From Cyanobacterium sp. Dongsha4 (GTDB taxonomy: Bacteria; Cyanobacteriota; Cyanobacteriia; Cyanobacteriales; Cyanobacteriaceae), in assembly GCF_036345015.1 (NCBI RefSeq), contig NZ_CP084098.1:3671326-3735325 (forward strand): a stretch of DNA of 64,000 bases, read 5' to 3'. A program made the translations under genes and the position numbers. Under the pieces are notes generated by a model. It did not search any database. It was not told the DNA's origin and worked only from the letters and a program-made list of their open reading frames with translations. This document shows positions 1 through 8,088 of the stretch, piece after piece; position 1 is the first letter of the stretch; each line of letters begins with the position of its first letter.

Positions 1-697
1 GTTTTATTTCTGGATCTTCTGTGGCTTGTAATTCTTGCAATCTTTGTACAACTTCTTGAATATCGGCTTGGGCTACCAAATATTGATTGGCTAGTTGATC
101 AAATTGGTCTTGACTAATTGCACCTTCTTTTAATAGATTTTCGTTTCTTTTGAGTTGGGTTTCCGCTAGTCTTAATCGTGATTCGGCTTCTTTAAGTTGC
201 GATCGCACCTGATCTATTTGTTTAGGTATTCTTTGTTTTGATTCTTCCAGTCTTGCGACTGCTTGGACTAATTGAGCAGATAATGTTTGTATCTCGCCTT
301 GTATTCGTATATCTGTTTCTTGCAAAGTGGATTGAGCTTCCTTCAGTCTGGCTTCTGCCTGAATTCCCTGAACGTATAGTTCCTCATTTTCCATGACCGC
401 TATTGGTTGACCTTTTTTGACAATCACCCCTTGATCAACTAATAATTTTACAATGCGCCCGGGATTTTTGGGACTGATATTCACGCTCTGAATCGGTTCT
501 ACCGTACCACTAGCTTGAATTTCTAAATTAACGTTTTCTCTTTGAACAGTAACAGTATATTCATCAGCAATATTTGACGTTTTGGGACGATTTATCGAAG
601 AATAAGCAATTCCCACTATTAATAAAATACCACCAACCATAATTCCAAAAATCCAAGGAAGAGGATTTTTTTGTTTTTCTGAGTTACTCACGGTCAT
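1..697 (-). CDS. HlyD-type membrane fusion protein (periplasmic adaptor), C-terminus outside window
   Basis: This is the N-terminal 232 residues of a periplasmic adaptor subunit that would link an inner-membrane ABC or RND exporter to an outer-membrane channel. The start at 697 gives a short basic/polar N-terminus, one membrane segment (about residues 13-34), then a barrel-sandwich/lipoyl-like stretch (SGTVEPIQSVNISP, VKKGQPIAVME) and a long Gln/Glu/Lys-rich helical hairpin. This order is typical of the HlyD/DevB/MacA family. The frame stays open to the window edge, so the C-terminal beta-barrel and the partner transporter lie outside. The substrate cannot be told from this part. Confidence 0.85.
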   Translation of the reverse strand, partial: MTVSNSEKQKNPLPWIFGIMVGGILLIVGIAYSSINRPKTSNIADEYTVTVQRENVNLEIQASGTVEPIQSVNISPKNPGRIVKLLVDQGVIVKKGQPIAVMENEELYVQGIQAEARLKEAQSTLQETDIRIQGEIQTLSAQLVQAVARLEESKQRIPKQIDQVRSQLKEAESRLRLAETQLKRNENLLKEGAISQDQFDQLANQYLVAQADIQEVVQRLQELQATEDPEIK

Positions 698-808
698 AAA
701 TTGGGTTACACCGAAATCAATAGGTCATAATCTTTTTCTACAAAGTTAACAGATTTAAGTAAAGTTGTGATGTAGGGAATTAACTAAATACAATCAAGGG
801 TTTGTAGT

Positions 809-828
809 GTTGGGTTATTAAACCCAAC
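809..828. repeat. perfect hairpin, 8-bp stem and 4-nt loop
   Basis: GTTGGGTT and AACCCAAC flank ATTA. It lies just downstream of the petN transcription unit read on the minus strand and could end that transcript, but there is no following T-run, so a factor-independent terminator is only a possibility. It could equally be one of the GGGTT-type palindromes scattered in this genome. Confidence 0.5.
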
Positions 829-853
829 GGAATTTAATAAAAGGAGGGATTGA

Positions 854-991
854 TTATAGACGTTTATCTCGGTCACGACGGCGGCGATCGCGCCATTCAA
901 GGGTGGTAAGATATAAAATGCCACCACTAACAAAAACTAGCAAGGCTAGAGCAACGATAAATAAAACATTAAAAAAGGGACTAAATTCCAC
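854..991 (-). CDS. 45-residue single-pass membrane protein, possibly NdhP-like
   Basis: The frame starts with GTG three bases after the petN stop and encodes one hydrophobic helix (about residues 6-28, ending GGILYL) followed by a very basic tail (TLEWRDRRRRDRDKRL). The small size, single helix and WRDRRRR-type tail resemble the NDH-1 subunit NdhP as I remember it, but I cannot confirm this without alignment. The close spacing to petN suggests co-transcription, and both products would sit in the thylakoid membrane. An in-frame ATG is absent upstream, so GTG is the only reasonable start. Alternative: an unrelated small photosynthetic-complex subunit. Confidence 0.55.
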   Translation of the reverse strand: MEFSPFFNVLFIVALALLVFVSGGILYLTTLEWRDRRRRDRDKRL

Positions 992-994
992 GAT

Positions 995-1084
995 TTAAAA
1001 GCCTTTACGCCCCCATACTACCATTGCGACCGACCATGTGAAAAGAGACAAAATGCCAACCCATCCTAGTGTAAGAATATCCAT
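995..1084 (-). CDS. petN: cytochrome b6f complex subunit PetN
   Basis: This 29-residue peptide begins [15 protein letters not shown] and ends MVVWGRKGF, matching the known length and pattern of PetN (subunit VIII), a single-helix subunit of the cytochrome b6f complex in the thylakoid membrane. PetN is needed for assembly or stability of the complex, which passes electrons from plastoquinol to plastocyanin or cytochrome c6. The ATG is the first in frame. A second tiny membrane gene follows three bases downstream. Identification rests on near-complete recognition of the short sequence. Confidence 0.95.
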   Translation of the reverse strand: MDILTLGWVGILSLFTWSVAMVVWGRKGF

Positions 1085-1287
1085 ATTGTTAATTTTTTTA
1101 TACTTAATTTAGAGCTTTAACGGTCATATATCATATCATTTCCTTGTCTGATACATCAACTATCATGATTTGAGTTGAAGGTTCAAAGTTGAGAGCTAGA
1201 AGTGAAAATTAGGAAAGATTTATTAATGAAAAATTATTACAAATTTCTTTATATTAACCACTGACTCTGCATAGTGTTCTTATCTAC

Positions 1288-2559
1288 TTACAATTTTGAT
1301 AACATTTTATTAACTCTTAATCGTAGATAGGGGTTGCTCATCCAAAGATTATAAAAATAGACAAATAAAATGACTAAAAAACAAATAAAGCCTAAAGTAT
1401 TATAAGTATTAATAATCTGTTCAATACCCCAATCATGTTGATTTCTTAAAATGTTTAAATCTCCGCCAGAATCGCCTCTGCCACTCCAGAAAGTTCCCCA
1501 AGGGATTTGACTTTTTCCTGCTTTTATTTTTTGCCATCTTGTCCAACTTCCCCAAAAAGTAATCATTCCCCAAACAAGGAAAATATATCTCCAAAATTCC
1601 CAATAAAAACGTTTAGGTAAGTTCCAATAAAAACCGACAATAAAAAGAGTGCTTAAATAAAATTCTCCTCCAATACCAGCAAAAGCTAATAACATTCCAT
1701 AGGTGGAGCGGGATATAGTCCAAGTTAAAATAAACTGTAAAAAGATTAAAAATACAAGAAAAATTATGACATATTTTTTGTTTTCTTTCCAAGTACTATA
1801 AATAGTTAAAAGTAACAAAAATAAAATACCAAAATAAACAAATAAAGAATGCTCAAAAGAAACTATAGTTGCCGCAAATGTTACCATCGCTCTATAACCT
1901 GAAAACCATGCTAGGGTTGCGTGTCCTAATTCGTGAATCCAGACACTAATAAACCATACTAAAGGATCGATAAAATTAATAGCAAAAGCAATTAAAAATG
2001 CGATGGGTAAAGCATAGGTATTAGTTTTTATTTCTGCTTCTGCAAGGAAAACATCTTGATTATAATTAGCAATTTTATCAGGACTAATATTGGGTAATAC
2101 TTTAAATTCTGTTTGCCAAATAATTTGATGATTTTTATGACTAAAGTTTATTACAACTATTCTGGTATCTTCTTTGATTAACTTGGTTAAATAATCATAA
2201 ATTAATTTAACTATTTGGGATTTTTTTATTTTAGTTAAATTCCTGAGTTTTAAGAGAATATGATCAGGATATGATTCAACTTTTATTTTAACTCCTAAAT
2301 ACTGTAAATTTTTATTTAAAGTTTTAGTTAAGTCAATATCAAATTGTTTAGTTTGAGTTTTTTCTTTATTTTTCTGCTCTTTCTGCTTATATTCTGTTAA
2401 TTGTAGGTATGCCTGACGAATATTTACTAATTCTTCCTTTTCCCCAGACTTTAACTTTTCCGCTACTAATGAATAATAATGTTTATCTATCTCAGGAAGA
2501 GTAGCATCATTATTGATGTTTAATATTTTATAGCATTGCTCAATGCTCAAATTATCCAT
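1288..2559 (-). CDS. membrane protein with degenerate J domain and HELGH metalloprotease-like motif
   Basis: A 423-residue protein. Residues about 5-60 resemble a DnaJ domain (CYKILNINNDATLPEIDKHYYSL, shortened here: YKILNI...DATLPEI) but the HPD tripeptide that stimulates Hsp70 is missing. A charged linker and a mixed region (75-175) follow. The C-terminal half has six or so hydrophobic segments, with HELGH at 209-213 inside the first of them, as in the M50/site-2-protease class of intramembrane zinc proteases. The second M50 motif (an Asp in a later helix) is not obvious, so activity is uncertain. It may be an M50B-like protease or a non-catalytic relative. It stands alone, with its own upstream gap. 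Confidence 0.6.
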   Translation of the reverse strand: MDNLSIEQCYKILNINNDATLPEIDKHYYSLVAEKLKSGEKEELVNIRQAYLQLTEYKQKEQKNKEKTQTKQFDIDLTKTLNKNLQYLGVKIKVESYPDHILLKLRNLTKIKKSQIVKLIYDYLTKLIKEDTRIVVINFSHKNHQIIWQTEFKVLPNISPDKIANYNQDVFLAEAEIKTNTYALPIAFLIAFAINFIDPLVWFISVWIHELGHATLAWFSGYRAMVTFAATIVSFEHSLFVYFGILFLLLLTIYSTWKENKKYVIIFLVFLIFLQFILTWTISRSTYGMLLAFAGIGGEFYLSTLFIVGFYWNLPKRFYWEFWRYIFLVWGMITFWGSWTRWQKIKAGKSQIPWGTFWSGRGDSGGDLNILRNQHDWGIEQIINTYNTLGFICFLVILFVYFYNLWMSNPYLRLRVNKMLSKL

Positions 2560-2643
2560 ATCAAGTTAAAGTTGAAGATAAATAGTGAGTTAATTGACCC
2601 ATAAATTTATCTCCCTTATATTTTTAGTTTAAATGTGTGTTGA

Positions 2644-3000
2644 TTAGGTACATAGTTTTTCTTTTTTGACAGCCTCATTTGCTCGAAAACCAACTAATAC
2701 AGCCTGATTATCTTTCACAAATAAAGGTCTTTTCAATAGCATAGCATCTTTGGCAAATGCCTTAATCCAATCTGCTTCTGTCCAAGAGTTTTTTTCTTCG
2801 CCTAATGCCCGATAAGACATCCCCGAAGTGTTACGCATGGATTTTACACCCAAAGCATTTACCCATTCTTGAATCATTTTTTCTTGAGGAGGATTTTCTT
2901 TAGTATTAATAAACTGATAAGTAACATTGTTTTCCTCTAGCCACTGTATGGCTTTTTTACACGTTCCACAATTGGGAATACCATATACATAAAGGGTCAT
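2644..3000 (-). CDS. Spx/MgsR/ArsC-family thioredoxin-fold protein
   Basis: 118 residues with the ArsC-like fold signature: beta strand, then CGTC (Cys11 and Cys14) and KKAIQWLEENN, and further on the conserved segment around KRPLFV. Members are either glutaredoxin-dependent arsenate reductases or Spx-type redox regulators that bind RNA polymerase. The CXXC pair at the N-terminus is the Spx/MgsR arrangement, and the length fits. Firmicute-type Spx regulation is not proven for cyanobacteria, so a redox role is inference. It is a single gene, read from its own start at 3000, about 80 bp downstream of the gene ending the next unit. Confidence 0.75.
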   Translation of the reverse strand: MTLYVYGIPNCGTCKKAIQWLEENNVTYQFINTKENPPQEKMIQEWVNALGVKSMRNTSGMSYRALGEEKNSWTEADWIKAFAKDAMLLKRPLFVKDNQAVLVGFRANEAVKKEKLCT

Positions 3001-3198
3001 ATTTATTGCTGAAAACTGTTGTTAATTGATAAACAATAGATATTTTACCTTTAATTTTCATTAGTAGTTTAAGATTTAGTTTCTGCATTTCAAATATTCT
3101 TTTACTGCTTATAAGTCAATTAAATTAATGCTATATTGATAGTATATTAATACTTTAATTAAGTTATATTTAGTTTATTAAATAATTACTATTAATCA

Positions 3199-4188
3199 GT
3201 GAATAAAGTCGATTATCTTCGTATTAGTCTCATCGATAGGTGTAACTTTCGTTGTCAGTATTGTATGCCTGAAGGAGAAGAATTAAATTATCTTTTATCT
3301 TCAGAGATTCTTTCATGTTCGGAATTATTAATCTTGTTAAAAGAGGTATTTATTCCCTTGGGTTTCACCAAATTTCGTTTGACTGGAGGAGAACCTTTAT
3401 TACGTCCAGATTTACGAGAAATAATCGAAGAAATTAATCTTTTACCTGAGACACAGGATATTGCTTTAACTACTAATGGTTATTTATTAGCAGAACAAGC
3501 ACAGATTTTGTATAATGTTGGTTTAAGGAGAATAAATATTAGTTTGGACTCTCTTAATCCGAAAACTTTTGATACTATTATTGGGAGGAAAAATCGTAAT
3601 TTTTGGCACAAAACATGGTTAGGAATACAAAAGGCTTATGAAGTAGGATTTAATCCATTAAAGTTAAATGTGGTAATTATTCCTAATATTAATGATCATG
3701 AAATTTTAGATTTAGCTCAATTAACTATCGACAAAAATTGGCACGTTAGATTTATTGAATTTATGCCCATTGGCAATGAAAAATTATTCACTGAAAAAGC
3801 GTGGATTCCTTCAGAGGAAATTAGAGAAATTATTAAGAAAAAATGGGGTTTAGAAGAGGCAAATATTTTGGGGCATGGTCCGGCAGATGTATTTAAGATA
3901 CCTAATAGCAAGGGAACTTTGGGATTTATTTCACAAATGTCAGAGTGTTTCTGCGATCGCTGTAATAGAATTAGGCTTTCTGCGGATGGTTGGTTAAGAC
4001 CTTGTTTATTGAATGAAACTGGACAAATTAACTTAAAAAATGATTTGAGAAAAGGAATTACAACAGAAGAAATAAGAAAAAAAGTAGCTGATTTATTATT
4101 AATAAAGCCTGAAATAAATTTTAAAGAAAGAAATTCTGGTACTGATAATGGTATTTATAAACGTACGATGTCTCAAATAGGAGGTTAG
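3199..4188 (+). CDS. moaA: GTP 3',8-cyclase MoaA (molybdenum cofactor biosynthesis)
   Basis: A radical-SAM enzyme that converts GTP to 3',8-cyclo-GTP, the first step to molybdopterin. The N-terminal cluster motif is CNFRCQYC (Cys15, 19, 22), followed by [13 protein letters not shown]. The C-terminal second cluster is carried by [10 protein letters not shown] and PCLL, and the protein ends in GG, which MoaA needs for catalysis. Length 329 is typical. The start is GTG at 3199: an in-frame stop lies just upstream and no ATG fits the family start. No other mo genes adjoin; a moaB-like gene lies at 32.7-33.2 kb. Confidence 0.95.
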   Translation: MNKVDYLRISLIDRCNFRCQYCMPEGEELNYLLSSEILSCSELLILLKEVFIPLGFTKFRLTGGEPLLRPDLREIIEEINLLPETQDIALTTNGYLLAEQAQILYNVGLRRINISLDSLNPKTFDTIIGRKNRNFWHKTWLGIQKAYEVGFNPLKLNVVIIPNINDHEILDLAQLTIDKNWHVRFIEFMPIGNEKLFTEKAWIPSEEIREIIKKKWGLEEANILGHGPADVFKIPNSKGTLGFISQMSECFCDRCNRIRLSADGWLRPCLLNETGQINLKNDLRKGITTEEIRKKVADLLLIKPEINFKERNSGTDNGIYKRTMSQIGG

Positions 4189-4325
4189 TTTTATTTTGTC
4201 GAATAAGTGCGATCGAAGAAAAACAATAGAATGAGCGATTAATGAATAATGGTTTGTTTTTAAGATTAATAAATTTTTAAGAACCTTAATTAATAGCTAG
4301 TTAAAACTATTATCTATAATTTTTT

Positions 4326-4436
4326 CTATTGAGATAAAAAGCCAGTGAGTAGTAAGGGGATTAAAATTAACAGAAATATAATGAAAAAAGCATTTTCTGG
4401 AGCTAGGGGAATTTCATTTTTTTCTCTTTTCACCAT
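4326..4436 (-). CDS. 36-residue single-pass membrane protein, unknown
   Basis: A very small frame with ATG at 4436 and an AGAGG ribosome site eight bases upstream on the minus strand, which supports translation. It encodes a polar, charged N-terminus (MVKREKNEIPLAPEN) and one strongly hydrophobic helix (about residues 17-34). The layout is that of the tiny subunits of photosynthetic complexes, but I do not recognise it. It lies between moaA and purB, pointing away from the first and the same way as the second. The function is unknown; the ribosome site and helix argue against chance. Confidence 0.5.
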   Translation of the reverse strand: MVKREKNEIPLAPENAFFIIFLLILIPLLLTGFLSQ

Positions 4437-4678
4437 AATAAAACCTCTTGATATTTTTGTTTAACATAAATTTCTAGCAGTAAAATAAAATTGTAATGAT
4501 AAGAAAAAATTAATTATTCGTATTTTTTATTAACTTTTAACTTTTAATAAATTAAATGATACTGCTAGTGATGTTTTGATTATATCAATTACAAACTTTT
4601 ATTTAGTGATTTGTAAAAAAACTCATCAAAGCCCGATGATTGCTGATAGCTGACAATGAGAAAATAATATTTGGATAA

Positions 4679-5974
4679 TTAAATTCCTAATCTTTCATAA
4701 ATAACATCAAGATTTGCTAAATGTTGATTGGGGTCAAAGCAAGTATTAATATCTTCTTGTGATAATAATTCTGTGACTTCATTGTTATTCTCAATTAGTT
4801 TGCGGAAATTGCCGTTTTCCGTATTCCATGCTTGATGAGCGCATCCTTGAACTACTCGATAAGCGTCTTCTCTACTCATGCCTTTGCTTACCAATGCCAA
4901 GAGGACTTTTTGCGAAAAAATAACCCCACCATAAACATTCATGTTTCTTGCCATATTCTCAGGATAAACTAAGAGATTTTGCACAAGATTAGTGGTTTCT
5001 TTGAGCATAAAATGAGTCAAAATACAAGTATCAGGAAGAATAACTCTTTCTACTGAACTATGAGAAATATCTCTTTCATGCCATAAAGCAACGTTTTCTA
5101 AAGCCGCAACCGCATTTCCTCTGATAATTCTTGCCATCCCTGTAATTCTTTCACTACGAATGGGATTACGTTTGTGGGGCATTGCCGATGAACCTTTTTG
5201 CCCTTTGGAAAAATATTCTTCTACTTCTAAAACATCAGTACGTTGTAGGTTACGAATTTCTACGGCAAAACGTTCTAAGGAAGCCGCTAATAGTGCTAAT
5301 TGCTGTACAAATTCCCCATGGCGATCGCGCGATATAACTTGAGTGGAAGCGGTGTCAGGTTGTAATCCTAGTTTAGAACAGGCGATCGCTTCTATTTGAG
5401 GATCTATGTTTGCATAAGTTCCCACTGCTCCTGAAATTTGTCCTACAGCAACATCCTGACGTAATTTTACGAGGCGATCGCGGTGACGACGCATTTCCGC
5501 TAACCAACCAGCTAATTTAAAGCCAAATGTAATAGGTTCAGCATGAATACCATGAGAACGCCCCACCATGATAGTATAACGATGTTTTTGAGCTTGATAA
5601 CGAATAGCTTGGATAGTTTCTTCCACACACTCCAAAATCAAGTTTAAACTTGCCACCATCTGTAATGCCAAAGCAGTATCTAGCATATCAGAACTGGTCA
5701 TACCCAAATGAATATATCTTCCTGCATCTCCTACATATTCATTTACATTCGTCAAAAAAGCGATTACATCGTGGCGAACTTCCGCTTCAATTTCCAATAC
5801 TCGCTTTACATCAAAGTTAGCTTTTGCTTTAATTTCTTCCACCGCCTCCGCAGGAATTTTACCTAATTCTGCTTGAGCTTCGCACACGGCAATCTCTACT
5901 TGTAACCAAGTTTTCAATCGATACTCGTCTGTCCAGATAGCCCCCATTTCGGGCAAAGTATAGCGTTCAATCAC
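4679..5974 (-). CDS. purB: adenylosuccinate lyase
   Basis: PurB removes fumarate from SAICAR and from adenylosuccinate in purine synthesis. The fumarase/aspartase-superfamily signature GSSAMPHKRNP lies at about residues 261-271 and contains the catalytic serine; GRSHGIHAEP (about 138-147) holds the catalytic histidine, and MTSSDMLDTA is the third conserved region. I place the start at the GTG at 5974, giving VIERYTLPEMG at the N-terminus and 431 residues, the usual family length. An ATG further upstream at 6049 would add 25 residues that the family does not have. It is a single gene, divergent from the ABC ATPase. Confidence 0.95.
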   Translation of the reverse strand: MIERYTLPEMGAIWTDEYRLKTWLQVEIAVCEAQAELGKIPAEAVEEIKAKANFDVKRVLEIEAEVRHDVIAFLTNVNEYVGDAGRYIHLGMTSSDMLDTALALQMVASLNLILECVEETIQAIRYQAQKHRYTIMVGRSHGIHAEPITFGFKLAGWLAEMRRHRDRLVKLRQDVAVGQISGAVGTYANIDPQIEAIACSKLGLQPDTASTQVISRDRHGEFVQQLALLAASLERFAVEIRNLQRTDVLEVEEYFSKGQKGSSAMPHKRNPIRSERITGMARIIRGNAVAALENVALWHERDISHSSVERVILPDTCILTHFMLKETTNLVQNLLVYPENMARNMNVYGGVIFSQKVLLALVSKGMSREDAYRVVQGCAHQAWNTENGNFRKLIENNNEVTELLSQEDINTCFDPNQHLANLDVIYERLGI

Positions 5975-6191
5975 TGCAATAATTTCGCTTTTCTTGCAAA
6001 TACAACTGTTATATTCTACCGAAAAAAGGACAAGGGGCAAAGATTTCAACTATTCGGTTTTTAAGTTTCATGGTGTATGTGGCAATCTTATTTAGGTTGT
6101 GAACATTAAATTATCTAATAACTTCATTGACAAAAAATCTCTGTATAATAATTTAACCGCTAAATCTAAAATTCTTGACAGTAGGATAAAG

Positions 6192-7988
6192 ATGACCATT
6201 CTTGATGTTCGTGATCTACAAATAGCTTTTATAGACGATGAAAAGCAATCTCATATTGCCGTAGATAAAATTAATTTTAGCCTCAGAAAAGGTGAAATTT
6301 TGGGCATAGTGGGAGAATCGGGTTCTGGAAAATCCGTGACATCATTAGGAATTATGGGCTTGTTACCTCCAACGGGAAAAATTAGCGGAGGAGAAATATT
6401 GTTTTCTGATAGCCAGTCATCCACCGTAGTAGATTTAGTTACGTTATCTTCAAAACAAAAAAGAGACTATCGAGGCGGCAAAATTGGTATGATCTTTCAA
6501 GAGCCGATGAGTTCCCTTAATCCAGTCTATAATATTGGTTTTCAAATTATTGAGGCTATTCGTCTTCATCAAGATGTTTCTGAAGCTCAAGCAAGAAGAA
6601 AAGCTATTAGTTTACTTCAAGAAGTTAAATTATTACCTACAGATAAAGAATTAGAAATAGAATATAGGGAAAATAATCCTTTAAAGGAAGCCACAGACAA
6701 GGAAATTCAACAATATATTAATAAGCGGAAACAGGCGATTATTCGAAAATTTCCCCACGAAATGAGTGGCGGACAACTACAAAGGGTAATGATTGCGATC
6801 GCAATTTCTTGTCAACCAAGTATTTTAATTGCAGATGAACCCACCACTGCCCTAGATGTTACAGTACAAGCAACAATACTAGAATTGTTGAAAGAATTAT
6901 GCCGTAGTCGGGAAATGGCATTAATTTTTATTACCCATGACTTAGCCGTTGTCGCCAATATAGCTGATAGTTTAGCGGTAATGTATCAAGGCAAAATAGT
7001 TGAATATGGCACAGTAACAGATATTCTTTTAAATCCTCAACAACCTTATACCAAAGGGTTATTAGCCTGTCGCCCTCGCTTAGACGAAACTAGAAGTTAC
7101 TTACCCACCGTCACCGATTTCTTAGAAAATCAATTAGAAACTCAAGAAGAGAAATTCCCCGTTAAACTAAAAAAAATTCTTCTCACTCAACCTTTGCTTA
7201 CCGTAACAAATCTCAAAGTTGGTTTTCGGAAAAAGACCACATTTCCTTGGCAAAAAGATTATTTTTGGGCGGTTAATGATGTTAGCTTTCAACTTTTTCC
7301 TGGTGAAACATTAGGCTTAGTGGGAGAATCAGGCTGTGGTAAATCCACCCTCGCTCGTACTATCTTAAGGCTAATTCCTAATCATGAAGGAAATATCGAG
7401 TTTTTAGGGCAAAATTTGACTCAATTACCTTTAAAAAGTAAAAGTTTAAGACTTTTAAGACGAGAAATGCAGATTGTCTTTCAAAATCCCTATAACTCCC
7501 TTAATCCTCGCCGAAATATTGGTCAAACTATCCTCGAACCAATGATAATTCATCGCACTGGGGGCAATCAACAAAAACGAAGGGAAAGGGTGAGATATTT
7601 ATTAGAAAGAGTTGGTTTGAATCCTGATTGGTTTAATCGTTATCCTCATGAGTTATCTGGAGGGCAACGTCAGAGAGTTTGTATTGCAAGGGCATTAGCC
7701 TTAAATCCTCAGTTAATCATCTGTGATGAGTCTGTTTCGGCCTTAGATGTTTCTATTCAAGCACAGGTGCTAAATTTACTCAAAGAATTACAGGCAGAAT
7801 TTGGCTTAACCTACATTTTCATCTCCCATGACTTAAGCGTAGTTAAATTTATTAGCGATCGCATCATCGTCATGAATCGGGGTAAAATAGAAGAAATGTC
7901 CACCACAGATCAAATTATTAATAATCCTCAACGGGAATATACCCGTCAACTTATAGCTTCTATTCCTAAATTCCCTACGGTGGCTTAA
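6192..7988 (+). CDS. peptide-type ABC transporter, two fused ATPase domains
   Basis: About 598 residues with two complete ABC nucleotide-binding domains in tandem, as in GsiA, YejF or fused DppD-DppF. Each has a Walker A (GESGSGKS, GESGCGKS), a signature (MSGGQLQR, LSGGQRQR) and Walker B (ILIADEPTT, LIICDESVS), so both look active. The oligopeptide-specific C-terminal segment QQPYTKGLL follows domain one. The ATG at 6192 has AGGA five bases upstream and gives the usual MTILDVRDLQI start; a GTG 93 bases upstream adds an unlikely Asn/Lys-rich extension. No permease or binding-protein gene adjoins, so the partners are encoded elsewhere. The substrate (di/oligopeptides, glutathione or nickel) is not determined. 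Confidence 0.9.
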   Translation: MTILDVRDLQIAFIDDEKQSHIAVDKINFSLRKGEILGIVGESGSGKSVTSLGIMGLLPPTGKISGGEILFSDSQSSTVVDLVTLSSKQKRDYRGGKIGMIFQEPMSSLNPVYNIGFQIIEAIRLHQDVSEAQARRKAISLLQEVKLLPTDKELEIEYRENNPLKEATDKEIQQYINKRKQAIIRKFPHEMSGGQLQRVMIAIAISCQPSILIADEPTTALDVTVQATILELLKELCRSREMALIFITHDLAVVANIADSLAVMYQGKIVEYGTVTDILLNPQQPYTKGLLACRPRLDETRSYLPTVTDFLENQLETQEEKFPVKLKKILLTQPLLTVTNLKVGFRKKTTFPWQKDYFWAVNDVSFQLFPGETLGLVGESGCGKSTLARTILRLIPNHEGNIEFLGQNLTQLPLKSKSLRLLRREMQIVFQNPYNSLNPRRNIGQTILEPMIIHRTGGNQQKRRERVRYLLERVGLNPDWFNRYPHELSGGQRQRVCIARALALNPQLIICDESVSALDVSIQAQVLNLLKELQAEFGLTYIFISHDLSVVKFISDRIIVMNRGKIEEMSTTDQIINNPQREYTRQLIASIPKFPTVA

Positions 7989-8088
7989 ATTTTTCACAGA
8001 TTTAATGATTTCGCACCAGTGGAAAAAGTCAACCTAAAACCAGAAACCTCTTTAAACCAAACATTCTGGGTTCAAAATGAAGTTGAAA

